Below, in pieces: positions 47,001 to 54,571 of a DNA stretch of 64,000 nt; position 1 is the first letter of the stretch; the number at the start of each line of letters is the position of its first letter. The position numbers and the translations under genes are program-made. The DNA is taken from the NCBI GenBank assembly GCA_963718315.1, contig CAVQZC010000007.1:992001-1056000 (forward strand), written 5' to 3'. The DNA is from CAVQZC01 sp963718315. GTDB taxonomy: Bacteria; Actinomycetota; Thermoleophilia; Gaiellales; JAICJC01. The notes under the pieces were generated by a model, which saw only the letters and a list, made by a program, of their open reading frames with translations, had not been told where the DNA came from and ran no database searches.

Positions 47001-47565
47001 CGGCTATTCCCGCAAGAGCGGTGTCGAGTACGACCCCGAGCGCGCAGCCAAGCTGCTCGAAGCGGCGGGTTTCCCCGAAGGCAACGGGCTCCCCGTGCTG
47101 CGGTTGGGCGCGCAGCTTGGACAGCGGGAGATGGCCGATGCGGTCGCCGAACAGCTCCGCGAGGCGGGGATCGAGGTCGACGTCGAGGTCTTCGAATCGA
47201 CCCTCGGCAGCCATGACCAGCTCGCTGCGCAGCGCGAGTGTGACATGGCGATGCGAGGCTGGGTCGCGGACTACCCCGATCCGGACGGCTTCTTCCGCGG
47301 GCTGCTCAGCCACATGGATGTGCCGAGTGCCAAGCGGGAGAGCGTCACCCGCATGCTGGAGGAGGCGCGGCAGCTGCGCGACCGGGAACGGCGACTGGCC
47401 CTCTACCAGGAGATCGATCGCATCAACGTTCAGGAGCTCGCGGTGCTGGTGCCGCTTACGTACCCGCGTTCCACGCTGCTCCAGCGGCCCTGGGTGAGCG
47501 GAGTGTGGGCGAACCCGATCTCGGCCGTGCGTCTCGCCGAAGCGGTCCTGGAAGATCCAGTTTGA
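44029..47565 (+). CDS. adenylate/guanylate cyclase - AAA ATPase - SBP_bac_5 fusion protein
   Basis: 1178 residues from ATG 44029. Residues about 8-185 are a class III nucleotide cyclase domain (VAVMLADVAGST with first metal Asp17; TGDGALAVFG second). Residues about 205-650 are an AAA/STAND ATPase with Walker A GEPGIGKT (231-238), Walker B LLVLDDLHWAD and helical repeats. Residues about 705-1178 are a complete periplasmic oligopeptide-binding-type domain (PELAENFRVSSDGLTYLFQL; LVTNGPYRLVEHR; LAAQRECDMAMRGWVADYPD) but with no signal peptide and no transmembrane segment, so it must act in the cytoplasm. An allosteric peptide or small-molecule sensor driving a cyclase is the obvious reading; activity is not shown. 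Confidence 0.85.
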   Translation: MAVGRAQKRVVAVMLADVAGSTAIAEQLGAERSKFLFDEVSRLITAQVHEYGGTVAQLTGDGALAVFGAPTAHDDDAERAVRAGLAVQQVVRRYAADVGEAYGVSLSVRLAVEVGSVVVDLDVSDDSERFNALGDPVNVAARLQEQADPGALVLGPQAARAVTDVFELESLGEMGLRGRRAPVSVFKVCGAVGAQPPSRGKLIGRDFEVALLQRAIAELAEGLGVVLAVTGEPGIGKTRLMRDVVDEANGRITVLHGTGASYASGFPLWPLRDMLRRWLDMSVGASEAQVRLELKARLAELYGEPGERYVFLASVLGLSPEPGEPDRVLGELSRENVQSRTVEVVGGLLASLAEQRPVLLVLDDLHWADAATLSLLEGLLEVTEAASLGVAMLYRSERDSGAWRLAERARARFPHRFREVELRALATDAATRVATETAGGELPANVARLVVERAGGNPFFVQEAVRDLLEREVVVRNGDGLALRVDPEQIAVPIAIRSALQARLDRLGDEARQVISFASVIGRTFGTGLLGRVLGEEVVRTGLTELLRVELIVEERRRPSPEYRFRHGLVQEVAYASLLEADRRDAHRQVAEALAELSEANDMLPPAPLYAHHLAEADLAGPAADALIRAGDAARGLGATDEAVTHYRQARKFLARLGDEDRSRETLFKIALGHHLAFDYASAETAYDEAFSCRPDPPQPPVGDKVLRTAFLCPVEITPGYVNVHEASALTDLFYRGLLSVDRDLNVMPELAENFRVSSDGLTYLFQLREGLCWSDGHPLTMHDFAFTFAEMRRLAVPSVFLLDDVAEMTALDDHTLEITLHGARNYFPYLLTLPTARPWPRHIVERMGPDWRNEQPLVTNGPYRLVEHRVDRIVAEADPRWVGLRGNVGTIEITLQDSAEHVDCNPDDWESGTYDVLVGAFPKMEASDTTLITEVPGLTVWILSLHGDSLKSADVRRAIAASIDGKRLKAVSRPAARPAQPAGLIPPAMPGYSRKSGVEYDPERAAKLLEAAGFPEGNGLPVLRLGAQLGQREMADAVAEQLREAGIEVDVEVFESTLGSHDQLAAQRECDMAMRGWVADYPDPDGFFRGLLSHMDVPSAKRESVTRMLEEARQLRDRERRLALYQEIDRINVQELAVLVPLTYPRSTLLQRPWVSGVWANPISAVRLAEAVLEDPV

Positions 47566-47585
47566 GCACGCCGTCTCGGAGGTAG

Positions 47586-48224
47586 ATGACCGGATTGGGC
47601 GTTCGCCCCATTTCGGATTCCCCTCCCAAAGGCGATTATTCCGTCGTGAGCGATCGGATCTCTCTATCCGTGCTGCGCACCTTCGCGCCGTACCTGGCTG
47701 CCATTGTGGCGGTGGCCGCCCTGGACTCGGCGGGCGTGCTCGGAAAAGCGACCGCCTGGTCGTTCGTGGGGGCGCTGGCCGTTGTGGGAACGGCCAGCGC
47801 CCTCCTCACAGCCCTCCGCGCTGCGGAGCAGCAGTCGGCGATCGACCGTGCCATCGCAGCCGGCCGGATGCCGCCCGCTCTGGGCGGCATCGCAGCCCGG
47901 CGACGGGCGCGGCTGATGAGGCCCGGCTACCGGCGCATGCTGGCCGGCTCGCTGCGGCGGCTGGTTGCCGAGTCGGTCGGCACCTGCAGGGCGCGGCCGA
48001 GCATCCCGTTCGACCGCATGCAGATCTCCGAGAGCGCCGACCAGCTGGTCCAGATCGCCGACGTGCTCGAGCAGCCGGCCGACCCTCCGGTGCAGATCGT
48101 TGCCATGGTGAACGAGCTGCTGTGCTCGCCGGAGAGCCCTGTCTACCGCTCGGGACAGCTCGCTCGGAGCAAGGATCTGCGCCGGGAGGCGAACCGGATC
48201 CTGTACCTCGCCGCCGTCCAGTAG
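47586..48224 (+). CDS. two-helix membrane protein of unknown function
   Basis: 212 residues (or 192 from the GTG at 47646). Two transmembrane helices (VLRTFAPYLAAIVAVAALDSAGVL and WSFVGALAVVGTASALLTAL) followed by a basic, helical cytoplasmic tail (RRRARLMRPGYRRMLAGSLRRL). It follows the cyclase fusion by 20 bases and may share its transcript. No family recognised. Confidence 0.6.
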   Translation: MTGLGVRPISDSPPKGDYSVVSDRISLSVLRTFAPYLAAIVAVAALDSAGVLGKATAWSFVGALAVVGTASALLTALRAAEQQSAIDRAIAAGRMPPALGGIAARRRARLMRPGYRRMLAGSLRRLVAESVGTCRARPSIPFDRMQISESADQLVQIADVLEQPADPPVQIVAMVNELLCSPESPVYRSGQLARSKDLRREANRILYLAAVQ

Positions 48225-48248
48225 CGGTTCCGGAGCAGCGCGCCGCGC

Positions 48249-48884
48249 TCAGGCCCTGACCAGACCGTGGCTGATCGCGTAGCGCGTCAGCTCGGCCCGG
48301 TTGTGGATGTCCAGCTTGGCCATCAGGTTGTCCCGGTGGCGCTCGACGGTGTTCACGCTGATCGTCAGGTGCTCGGCGATCTCGCGGCTGGTCATGCCGG
48401 ATGCGATCAGGGCCGCCACCTCTGTCTCGCGCGGCGTCAGGCGGACGTCGCCGTCGGCATGCGGTGAGGCCGGCTGGATCGGAGCGCGCGGCGGCGCCAC
48501 CGGATGCACGAACTCGGCGCTCCGCATCACGGCGTGGCAGGTCTCGACCAGGTCGCGGTCGACGGTGCTCTTGAACAGGTAGGCGTGAGCTCCCGCCTTG
48601 CGTGCCTGGGCGACGTACTGCGGGCTCTCGTACATCGACAGCACCACCACCCGCAGGGACGGCCGTGCGGACGTCAGCTGGCGCGTCACCTCGAGCCCGT
48701 TGACCCGCGGCATCGCCAGATCCATGATCGCCAGGTCGACCTCGGGGCGCATGCCCTGGGTCAGCGCCTCGCCGCCGTCGCTGGCCTCGGCAACGACCTC
48801 CAGCCGGGGGTCGGCGCGGAGGATCATGATCAGGCCCCGGCGGACGACGGCGTGATCGTCGGCGACCATGATTCGCGTGTTCAT
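48249..48884 (-). CDS. NarL/LuxR-family response regulator
   Basis: 211 residues. Receiver with VADDHAVVR and phosphoacceptor Asp55 (IMDLAMPR), Lys in LFKSTVDR. The C-terminal LuxR helix-turn-helix (LTPRETEVAALIASGMTSREIAEHL, in residues about 145-170) binds DNA. ATG overlaps the kinase stop (ATGA). Confidence 0.94.
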   Translation of the reverse strand: MNTRIMVADDHAVVRRGLIMILRADPRLEVVAEASDGGEALTQGMRPEVDLAIMDLAMPRVNGLEVTRQLTSARPSLRVVVLSMYESPQYVAQARKAGAHAYLFKSTVDRDLVETCHAVMRSAEFVHPVAPPRAPIQPASPHADGDVRLTPRETEVAALIASGMTSREIAEHLTISVNTVERHRDNLMAKLDIHNRAELTRYAISHGLVRA

Positions 48885-49882
48885 ACGGCGCCTCCGGGAG
48901 CGCGGCCGTGGAGCTGCAGCAGCACCGTGGTGCCGTGCCCGGGCGCGCCGGTGATGCTCAGGTTCCCGCCGACCGCCAGCGCCCGCTCGCGCATCCCTCG
49001 CACGCCGCCGCGGGGCTTCGCGCCGTTCAGCCCGACCCCGTCGTCGCGGACGGACAGCTCGACGCTGCCGGGCGCTGCGTACCGGAGCACCACGGCCACC
49101 CGGTTGGCCTCGGCGTGGCGGGCGACGTTGGTCAGCGCCTCCTGAGCGATGCGGTAGGCCACCAGCTCCGACTGCTCGTCGAGCCGTACCGACTCGTCGA
49201 TCGAGGCATCCACATCCGCCGCCGTACGGGCGCGATGCGTCTGCGTCAGCTCGGTCAGCGCAGCGGCCAGGCCGAGATCGTCGAGCACCGACGGGCGCAG
49301 CATGGCATCCAGCCGGTGCAGCTCGTCGTGCATCAGCCGCGCCGTCTCCTGAGCCTCCGTGAGCGCCCGCTGCCGCTCCTCGCCCTCGGTCTCGGCCGCG
49401 CGGCGCAGGAACAGCAGCAGCCCGGTCAGGTTCTGCCCGATCTCGTCGTGCAGGTCGCGCGCGATGCGGCGACGCTCCTCCTCCTGGGCGGTGAACGCGA
49501 TGATCGAGGACTCACGCCGCTCCTGCTCGAGACGGCCGAGGGTGACGTTGAACGTCTCGATCACCTCGCCCAGCTCGCCGGCCGCGTCAGCGCTCAGCCG
49601 CTCTCCCGGGCTCAGCAGGTCGACCCGGTGCATCAGGGCGGTCAGCTGCAGCAGCGGCCGCAGGCTGATTCGCAGCAGCAGCGCGTTGGCGACCAGGATG
49701 ACCACCAGTCCGATGACGAGCCCGATCGCCTGATTGCTCGTAATCGGATCGGAGATCGTGATCGGCGCGAAGGCGAGCAGGAGGGCCGCGATCACGAACA
49801 GCGCGGAGTTGACCGCGCAGACCCGCCAGTAGAGCGGCAGCCGGCGGAGTATGCGCAGCGGGGTATTCCGGGAATCGCCCAT
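48881..49882 (-). CDS. HAMP-HisKA_3 sensor histidine kinase
   Basis: 333 residues. Two transmembrane helices (about 21-43 and 52-72) with a very short outer loop, a HAMP-like helix, HisKA_3 with His145 (IARDLHDEIGQNLTG) and HATPase with N-box QEALTNVARHAEANRVA and DDGVGLNG. It pairs with the regulator at 48249. The lack of a sensory domain suggests membrane-state sensing, as in LiaS/DesK-type kinases. Confidence 0.93.
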   Translation of the reverse strand: MGDSRNTPLRILRRLPLYWRVCAVNSALFVIAALLLAFAPITISDPITSNQAIGLVIGLVVILVANALLLRISLRPLLQLTALMHRVDLLSPGERLSADAAGELGEVIETFNVTLGRLEQERRESSIIAFTAQEEERRRIARDLHDEIGQNLTGLLLFLRRAAETEGEERQRALTEAQETARLMHDELHRLDAMLRPSVLDDLGLAAALTELTQTHRARTAADVDASIDESVRLDEQSELVAYRIAQEALTNVARHAEANRVAVVLRYAAPGSVELSVRDDGVGLNGAKPRGGVRGMRERALAVGGNLSITGAPGHGTTVLLQLHGRAPGGAV

Positions 49883-49959
49883 ACCAGCATGCTACGCACG
49901 TCACCAGCGATCCGGCTGGGGCAATGACCCCAACTGGCCGGTCATCCCTGGCCGGCGGG

Positions 49960-50580
49960 CTAGCAGCAGTCGCCGGCGCAGCCATCGCCGCGCCAGCTCT
50001 CCAGGCCCTCTCGGACGGCGATGCCGGCGATCACCAGGCCGGCGACCGGGTCGGCCCACCACCAGCCAAACAGCGCGTTCGCGCCGAGACCCACGAGCAA
50101 CGCGATCGACAGGTAGGCACAGACCATGTTCTGCTGCCCCTCGCTCTGGGCAGCCCGGGAGCCCAGCTCGCGGCCGACGCGCCGTTTCGCGCGTGCCAGC
50201 AGCGGCATCGTGGGAGCCGTGACCAGCGCGAGGCCGATGCCGACCCAGCTGGCCTCCGGATGATCCCCGGTGAATGCCTGAGCCGATCCGATCACCACGT
50301 ACACGGCCAGCAGGAAGAACGAGATCGCGATCAACTGCTGTGCTCGCCGTTCCGCCTTCTGCGAGGCGCCGCGGCCGCCCGAGAACAGCCAGACGACGAC
50401 CGCGCCGGCGGCAAACTCGATCAGCGAGTCGATCCCGAACGCCACCAGGGCCACCGACGACGCGGCGACTCCCGCGCCGACCGCGATCGCAAACTCGATC
50501 AGGTGCCAGGCGTTGCCACCCCAGGCCAGCCGTCGAGCCCGGCGCTCGAGCTGCAAACGGGTCGGTGCAATGGCCGTCAC
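49960..50580 (-). CDS. cation-diffusion-facilitator-like transporter
   Basis: 206 residues from GTG 50580. Five to six transmembrane helices, with the charged motif FGIDSLIEFAAGAVVVWLF (residues about 46-64) and WWWADPVAGLVIAGIAV matching the metal-coordinating helices of CDF proteins. The C terminus ends GDGCAGDCC, a likely metal-binding tail. The usual C-terminal cytoplasmic domain is missing, as in short CDF-like proteins. Follows the VKOR gene by about 30 bases. Confidence 0.8.
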   Translation of the reverse strand: MTAIAPTRLQLERRARRLAWGGNAWHLIEFAIAVGAGVAASSVALVAFGIDSLIEFAAGAVVVWLFSGGRGASQKAERRAQQLIAISFFLLAVYVVIGSAQAFTGDHPEASWVGIGLALVTAPTMPLLARAKRRVGRELGSRAAQSEGQQNMVCAYLSIALLVGLGANALFGWWWADPVAGLVIAGIAVREGLESWRGDGCAGDCC

Positions 50581-50608
50581 GGTCTGAGCGTAGACGTAGA
50601 GGCGCCGC

Positions 50609-51097
50609 CTAGGCCGCCTGGGCCTCGGGCTCTCCCAGCGCGGTGCCAAAGCAGACAAGGCCGAACAGCAGCCCGGTGATCACGTGCACGGCGCTGCACC
50701 AGAGGCAGATCGCATCGATCCGGAAGAGCTCGGCGTAGACCAGGTAGAGCACGAACAGCACCCCTCCGGCGGCGACTGCAAGCCGCCCGATGCGGATCCA
50801 GGGCTCACCACGGCGCCACGCCGCGGGCAGGTTCGCGAGCAGCATCACCACGAAGAACGCCAGGCCGAACAACGGCACCGGCACTCCCAGGAATCGCGAC
50901 TCCGGGCTGGTCGTGACCTTCTCGCAGTTGACCACGCCGCTGCTCGTGCAGGCAAGCGTGACCGACGTCGAGTAGTGGACGATCGTCAGGTACACCGAAA
51001 TCCCCAGCCCGCAGGCGGCCAGCGCAAGACCTGCCCAGGGGACTGCGGAGGGGACGACGAACGCAGGGCGGCCGCTGCCGCCCGACCCGTCAGCCAC
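50609..51097 (-). CDS. vitamin K epoxide reductase family protein (VKOR)
   Basis: 162 residues, four to five transmembrane helices. Loop cysteines in CTSSGVVNCEKV (residues about 35-46) and the active C-x-x-C in ICLWCSAVHVIT near 130 are all present. Bacterial VKORs reoxidise a disulfide-forming partner using quinone. GTG start overlaps the stop of the upstream thioredoxin-fold gene by eight bases, so the partner is surely the DUF929 protein. Confidence 0.93.
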   Translation of the reverse strand: MADGSGGSGRPAFVVPSAVPWAGLALAACGLGISVYLTIVHYSTSVTLACTSSGVVNCEKVTTSPESRFLGVPVPLFGLAFFVVMLLANLPAAWRRGEPWIRIGRLAVAAGGVLFVLYLVYAELFRIDAICLWCSAVHVITGLLFGLVCFGTALGEPEAQAA

Positions 51098-51971
51098 CGA
51101 TTCGCTTGGCAGCCGCCTGAACGGCAGGCTGCGTGCAGACCGAAGCCGGCTCCTGGTTGGTGGTGCCGCAGATCGCCGCGGTCAGCGCGTTGGTGGTGCC
51201 GCCGATCGCGTGGGCGACGTCGCTCTTGGGGTTCTCGAGCTGGGCCGCGATCTCGGACATGCTCATTCCCTGCAGCACCTGCGGGTCGTAGCTCGCGCCG
51301 ACGACCAGGAACTGGTTTGCAAAGTCGATGAACGGGATCGAGCCGGCGTCGGCTGACGACACGTACGGCGCCGCGTCGTAGGTGCGGATCAGGGCCTCCT
51401 GCTCGGGCGTCAGCGTGTCGAGTGGTGCGTACGCGCCGTTCTGCGGCACGTTCGACGCGGTTTCCTTGCCCTGGAACGCCACATAGGGGCTGGTGTAGTC
51501 GGCACCGTGGAACGAGAACGTCGCGGTGTCCGGGTAGACATCGGACGTCGAGGAGTGCGTGGCGCCGAGGTTGTGCCACTTTCCGAACCGGGCCAGCGCG
51601 GCCACCATCGCCCACCGCTCCGCGGCGCAGAACGGGCAGTACTCCGCGCCGATGTAGACCACCAGCGGCTTGCCGTTCTGCTTCAGCGGCGGGCCCGAGA
51701 TCGCCTTGGGGACGGTCAGCGCGCCCGAGGTGCCGACCGCGTTGAGTGTGTCTGTCGACCAGTTCGACACGGCATCCACCACCGAGGCCGGGGCGAGGTT
51801 GCTGGCCGCGGCCGGCTTGGGCTTGGAGTCGCCACCGGCGACCTTGGCGATGACCAGGCCGACAACAGCAAGGATGACGACGGCGAACGCGGTCGCGGCG
51901 ATGTAGAGGTTCCGGGTCTTGCGCTTCTGGGCCTCGGCAGCCTGGCGCTTCTGGCGCTTACTCACCGCCAC
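51090..51971 (-). CDS. DUF929 thioredoxin-fold exported protein
   Basis: 293 residues from GTG 51971 (GTG 51965 is equally possible). Basic start (KRQKRQAAEAQKRKTR), transmembrane anchor, then a thioredoxin-like domain with active site YIGAEYCPFCAAERWAM and cis-Pro region near SIPFIDF. Known DUF929 members are extracytoplasmic thioredoxin-like proteins. Translationally coupled to VKOR; together they make a complete disulfide-forming pair outside the membrane. Confidence 0.9.
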   Translation of the reverse strand: MAVSKRQKRQAAEAQKRKTRNLYIAATAFAVVILAVVGLVIAKVAGGDSKPKPAAASNLAPASVVDAVSNWSTDTLNAVGTSGALTVPKAISGPPLKQNGKPLVVYIGAEYCPFCAAERWAMVAALARFGKWHNLGATHSSTSDVYPDTATFSFHGADYTSPYVAFQGKETASNVPQNGAYAPLDTLTPEQEALIRTYDAAPYVSSADAGSIPFIDFANQFLVVGASYDPQVLQGMSMSEIAAQLENPKSDVAHAIGGTTNALTAAICGTTNQEPASVCTQPAVQAAAKRIGG

Positions 51972-52076
51972 AGTATGCCCGCGCCGTCTGGGAAACACCT
52001 GTGAACATGCTGCGTGCTCGCAGCGGATCCCAATTGCGCAGCTGCAATCTCCGTGGTCTACTGGAGGTGCGGGCAG

Positions 52077-52907
52077 ATGACCGAGGACGACCTCCCCCAG
52101 ACCTCTCGATCGCACCGGTGGCTTGGCCGCGGCCTTGTCGTGGGCGTGGCGATCGTCGCCGGAGTCCTGATCTCCGACCTGGCGCTCAGCCTCCAGGGAC
52201 CGCGCTACGCCGCGACCCTCACCGTGCGGCCGCTGATCGTCAACCCGGCCTGCGAGTACATGGCCTGTCCCAGCCAGAGCTCGGTCGCCGGCGGATACCA
52301 GTGGATCATCTCGCAGGCAAACCTGGTGCAGTCGAAGCCGGTGGCCACCCTGGTGCACAACGCCATCAAGGGCTCTCCCAACGTCGCCACGCTGATGGGG
52401 AACGTCCGGGTGAAGGAGAACAACAACTCCGACTCGATCGACATCACCTACACCGGTGGGAACGCCGGCCAGGCGCAGCGCCTCGCCGTCAGCTTCGCCA
52501 ACCAGTACGCGCTGCAGTCGACGGCCACGATCCGCAGCACGCTCAAGGATCCGGCGGCGACGGCTCAGACCACCTACTCCGATCTCGTCAGCCAGGGTCT
52601 CCAGCGGACGCCGCGTGGCCAGCAGGTGATGAAGCAGCTGAACCTGCTCCTGGCCACCAACGCCGCGGCCGGCAAGCAGGGAGGCGCCCCCGGCGCTCCC
52701 ATCGTCTACGCGCCCTACCCGAGCCTGGTGCCCGTCACGCGAACGACGCCGAGCGCGCTGCGCGCGACGCTGCTCGGCGCCGCGACCGGCCTGGTGATCG
52801 GTGTCGCGGTCGTGCTCGCCCTCGGCTCACGCGGCCCCCGGCGCCCGCATCTGCCCCCGCCGCCCCGGCTCCGGCGCCGTCGCACGGCGGCCGCCGGAGA
52901 AGCCTGA
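52077..52907 (+). CDS. Wzz-like chain-length-determinant membrane protein
   Basis: 276 residues from ATG 52077, eight bases after GGAGGT. Two transmembrane helices (GRGLVVGVAIVAGVLISDLAL and ATLLGAATGLVIGVAVVLAL) flank an extracytoplasmic domain of about 180 residues, the topology of Wzz/polysaccharide co-polymerases (YAATLTVRPLI near the first helix). The cytoplasmic tail is short, basic and proline-rich and no kinase is fused. Capsule or exopolysaccharide export is likely, but no wzx/wzy is adjacent. Confidence 0.72.
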   Translation: MTEDDLPQTSRSHRWLGRGLVVGVAIVAGVLISDLALSLQGPRYAATLTVRPLIVNPACEYMACPSQSSVAGGYQWIISQANLVQSKPVATLVHNAIKGSPNVATLMGNVRVKENNNSDSIDITYTGGNAGQAQRLAVSFANQYALQSTATIRSTLKDPAATAQTTYSDLVSQGLQRTPRGQQVMKQLNLLLATNAAAGKQGGAPGAPIVYAPYPSLVPVTRTTPSALRATLLGAATGLVIGVAVVLALGSRGPRRPHLPPPPRLRRRRTAAAGEA

Positions 52908-52956
52908 CCGGACCCGGTCGGCCTCCCCGGCGAGTGCCGGTGCCCCCACCTCGACC

Positions 52957-53940
52957 TCAGAGCTTGAAGGGATCCTTCAGGGCGATCGTGCTGTGCGCGC
53001 CCGCGGCCCCGACGTAGGGCACCCCGAGCAGCATCTCTGCGGTCTTCAGCAGCGAGTAGTGGTTGAACAACACTGCCGACCGGGTGCCATGCGGCGTGTA
53101 CGGGCTGATCACGATCGTCGCCACGTGGCAGGAGTTGTCGCTGGTGCGCCCCACACAGCTCTCGTGGTTGTGCTCGTTCAGGTTCGGCTCCCAGCCCTCA
53201 TCCCAGGTGATGAAGATGGCCGTGCCACCGCCCTGGTAGGCGCTCGAGTGGATGATCCGCGAGACCCATGACGCGATCCACCGGTCTCCGGTGAGAACTG
53301 CGTTGCCGTAGCAGTTGTCGTGCATGTCGTGGCACTTGTCGGGCGTCAGCCACACGAAGCTCGGCAATCGGTTCTGCGTCAGCGCGGTGTTCAGCGCACC
53401 CGACGTCGGCGAGCCGATGTTGACGTCGTCCTTGAGGCAGGCAGCCGCAATGTTGTGGTACCGGGGCGGCGCGTTGTGGCCGCTCTCGTACGGGTACGCG
53501 TCCGTGTGCCGGCACGGTTGCGGCATGCTCTGCTCGTAGGAGCCCCACGTCTTGTGGTTGCTCGTCATCTGCTGGAAGATCGAGTTGGCGTTGCCCGGCG
53601 GGTACGCCATGCCCGACGTCGCGGCGGAGTAGTCGTAGTACGACAGGTGCATCACCGCGTGGTAGTTCGTCGCCAGGCCGCACGACCGCGCGATCGAGTT
53701 CTCGTACGGCGCGTTCTTGTTGCCGATGACGTCCCCGTAGCTGTGGTTCTCGTCCATGATCACGATCACGTGACGGAACGTGGCGGGGGCCTTGCGGCCG
53801 GTGCCGCAGACCGACGGCAGAGTCGCCGGTTGAAGTCGCTGGGGGGAGGTGGAGCGTTCGAGGGGGTGGGCGTTCGCGGGGGTGATGGCGAACGCGAGGA
53901 CACTGAGCAGGCACGAGGCCAGGACCGTGGCTCTCATCAC
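52957..53940 (-). CDS. secreted phosphoesterase (acid phosphatase/phospholipase C family)
   Basis: 327 residues with a Sec signal peptide (MRATVLASCLLSVLAFAITP). The HVIVIMDENHSYGDVIGN opening with the metal-binding E-N pair, the NYHAVMHLSYYDY region and FITWDEGWEPNLNEHNHESC with the late histidines are the phosphoesterase-family (PF04185-type) metal site. Acts outside the cell on phosphate monoesters or phospholipids. Stands alone. Confidence 0.9.
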   Translation of the reverse strand: MMRATVLASCLLSVLAFAITPANAHPLERSTSPQRLQPATLPSVCGTGRKAPATFRHVIVIMDENHSYGDVIGNKNAPYENSIARSCGLATNYHAVMHLSYYDYSAATSGMAYPPGNANSIFQQMTSNHKTWGSYEQSMPQPCRHTDAYPYESGHNAPPRYHNIAAACLKDDVNIGSPTSGALNTALTQNRLPSFVWLTPDKCHDMHDNCYGNAVLTGDRWIASWVSRIIHSSAYQGGGTAIFITWDEGWEPNLNEHNHESCVGRTSDNSCHVATIVISPYTPHGTRSAVLFNHYSLLKTAEMLLGVPYVGAAGAHSTIALKDPFKL

Positions 53941-54047
53941 GGGCTTCCTCCAAGTTGGGGGTCGCCCGCCATTCCACCAGCCTTTCTACGACTGGGGATG
54001 AGGAACCTGTAAAGCTGCCGTAAGTCTCGCCGGACGGGCGAAGAGAC

Positions 54048-54440
54048 TTACTTCACGTAGTACACGAGGTTGACCCACCTCAGCGTGTAGGTGCCTCCGG
54101 TGACCTTCACGGTCACGTACGCCGTCGAGTTGACGACCTTCACCGACGCGGTGTAGGGACCGAACGCCGGCACCAGCGACGCCGCGGGCTTGCCCGTGAA
54201 GTCGGAGGGCAGCTGGAACACGTAGGTCGCCTTGGCCAACCCCGCGCGGGAGCAGGACAGCCGCACCGCGCTGTAGTGCGTCCGCACCGAGCATCCGCTC
54301 GTCGCCGAGCGGGAGGCGGTGCTCGACCCCTTGGTGGTCTGGGTGGCGTAGTTCCAGGACGCGTACGCGGCCGGGGCAACGGCCAGCGCGCAGGCCAGCA
54401 GGATCAGCGTGAGGGAAAGGTGTCGTCGCATGGGAGCCAT
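54048..54440 (-). CDS. small secreted protein of unknown function
   Basis: 130 residues (or 127 from the ATG at 54431). Signal peptide LSLTLILLACALAVAPAAYA-S, then a beta-rich domain with two cysteines (SGCSVRT, RLSCSRAG) and the WNYATQTTKGSS start. No known family recognised. Confidence 0.7.
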   Translation of the reverse strand: MAPMRRHLSLTLILLACALAVAPAAYASWNYATQTTKGSSTASRSATSGCSVRTHYSAVRLSCSRAGLAKATYVFQLPSDFTGKPAASLVPAFGPYTASVKVVNSTAYVTVKVTGGTYTLRWVNLVYYVK

Positions 54441-54571
54441 TCGTCGGGCGATACCTCATTCTGTGGAGGCCGAACCCCCGGTGGCGTCCTCAATCCGGGT
54501 GAACCGCCCGTCAAGGATCGATCCGCACGAACCGATGACACTCAGAAGGCGTCTCGCACGCCTCCCTTGCC

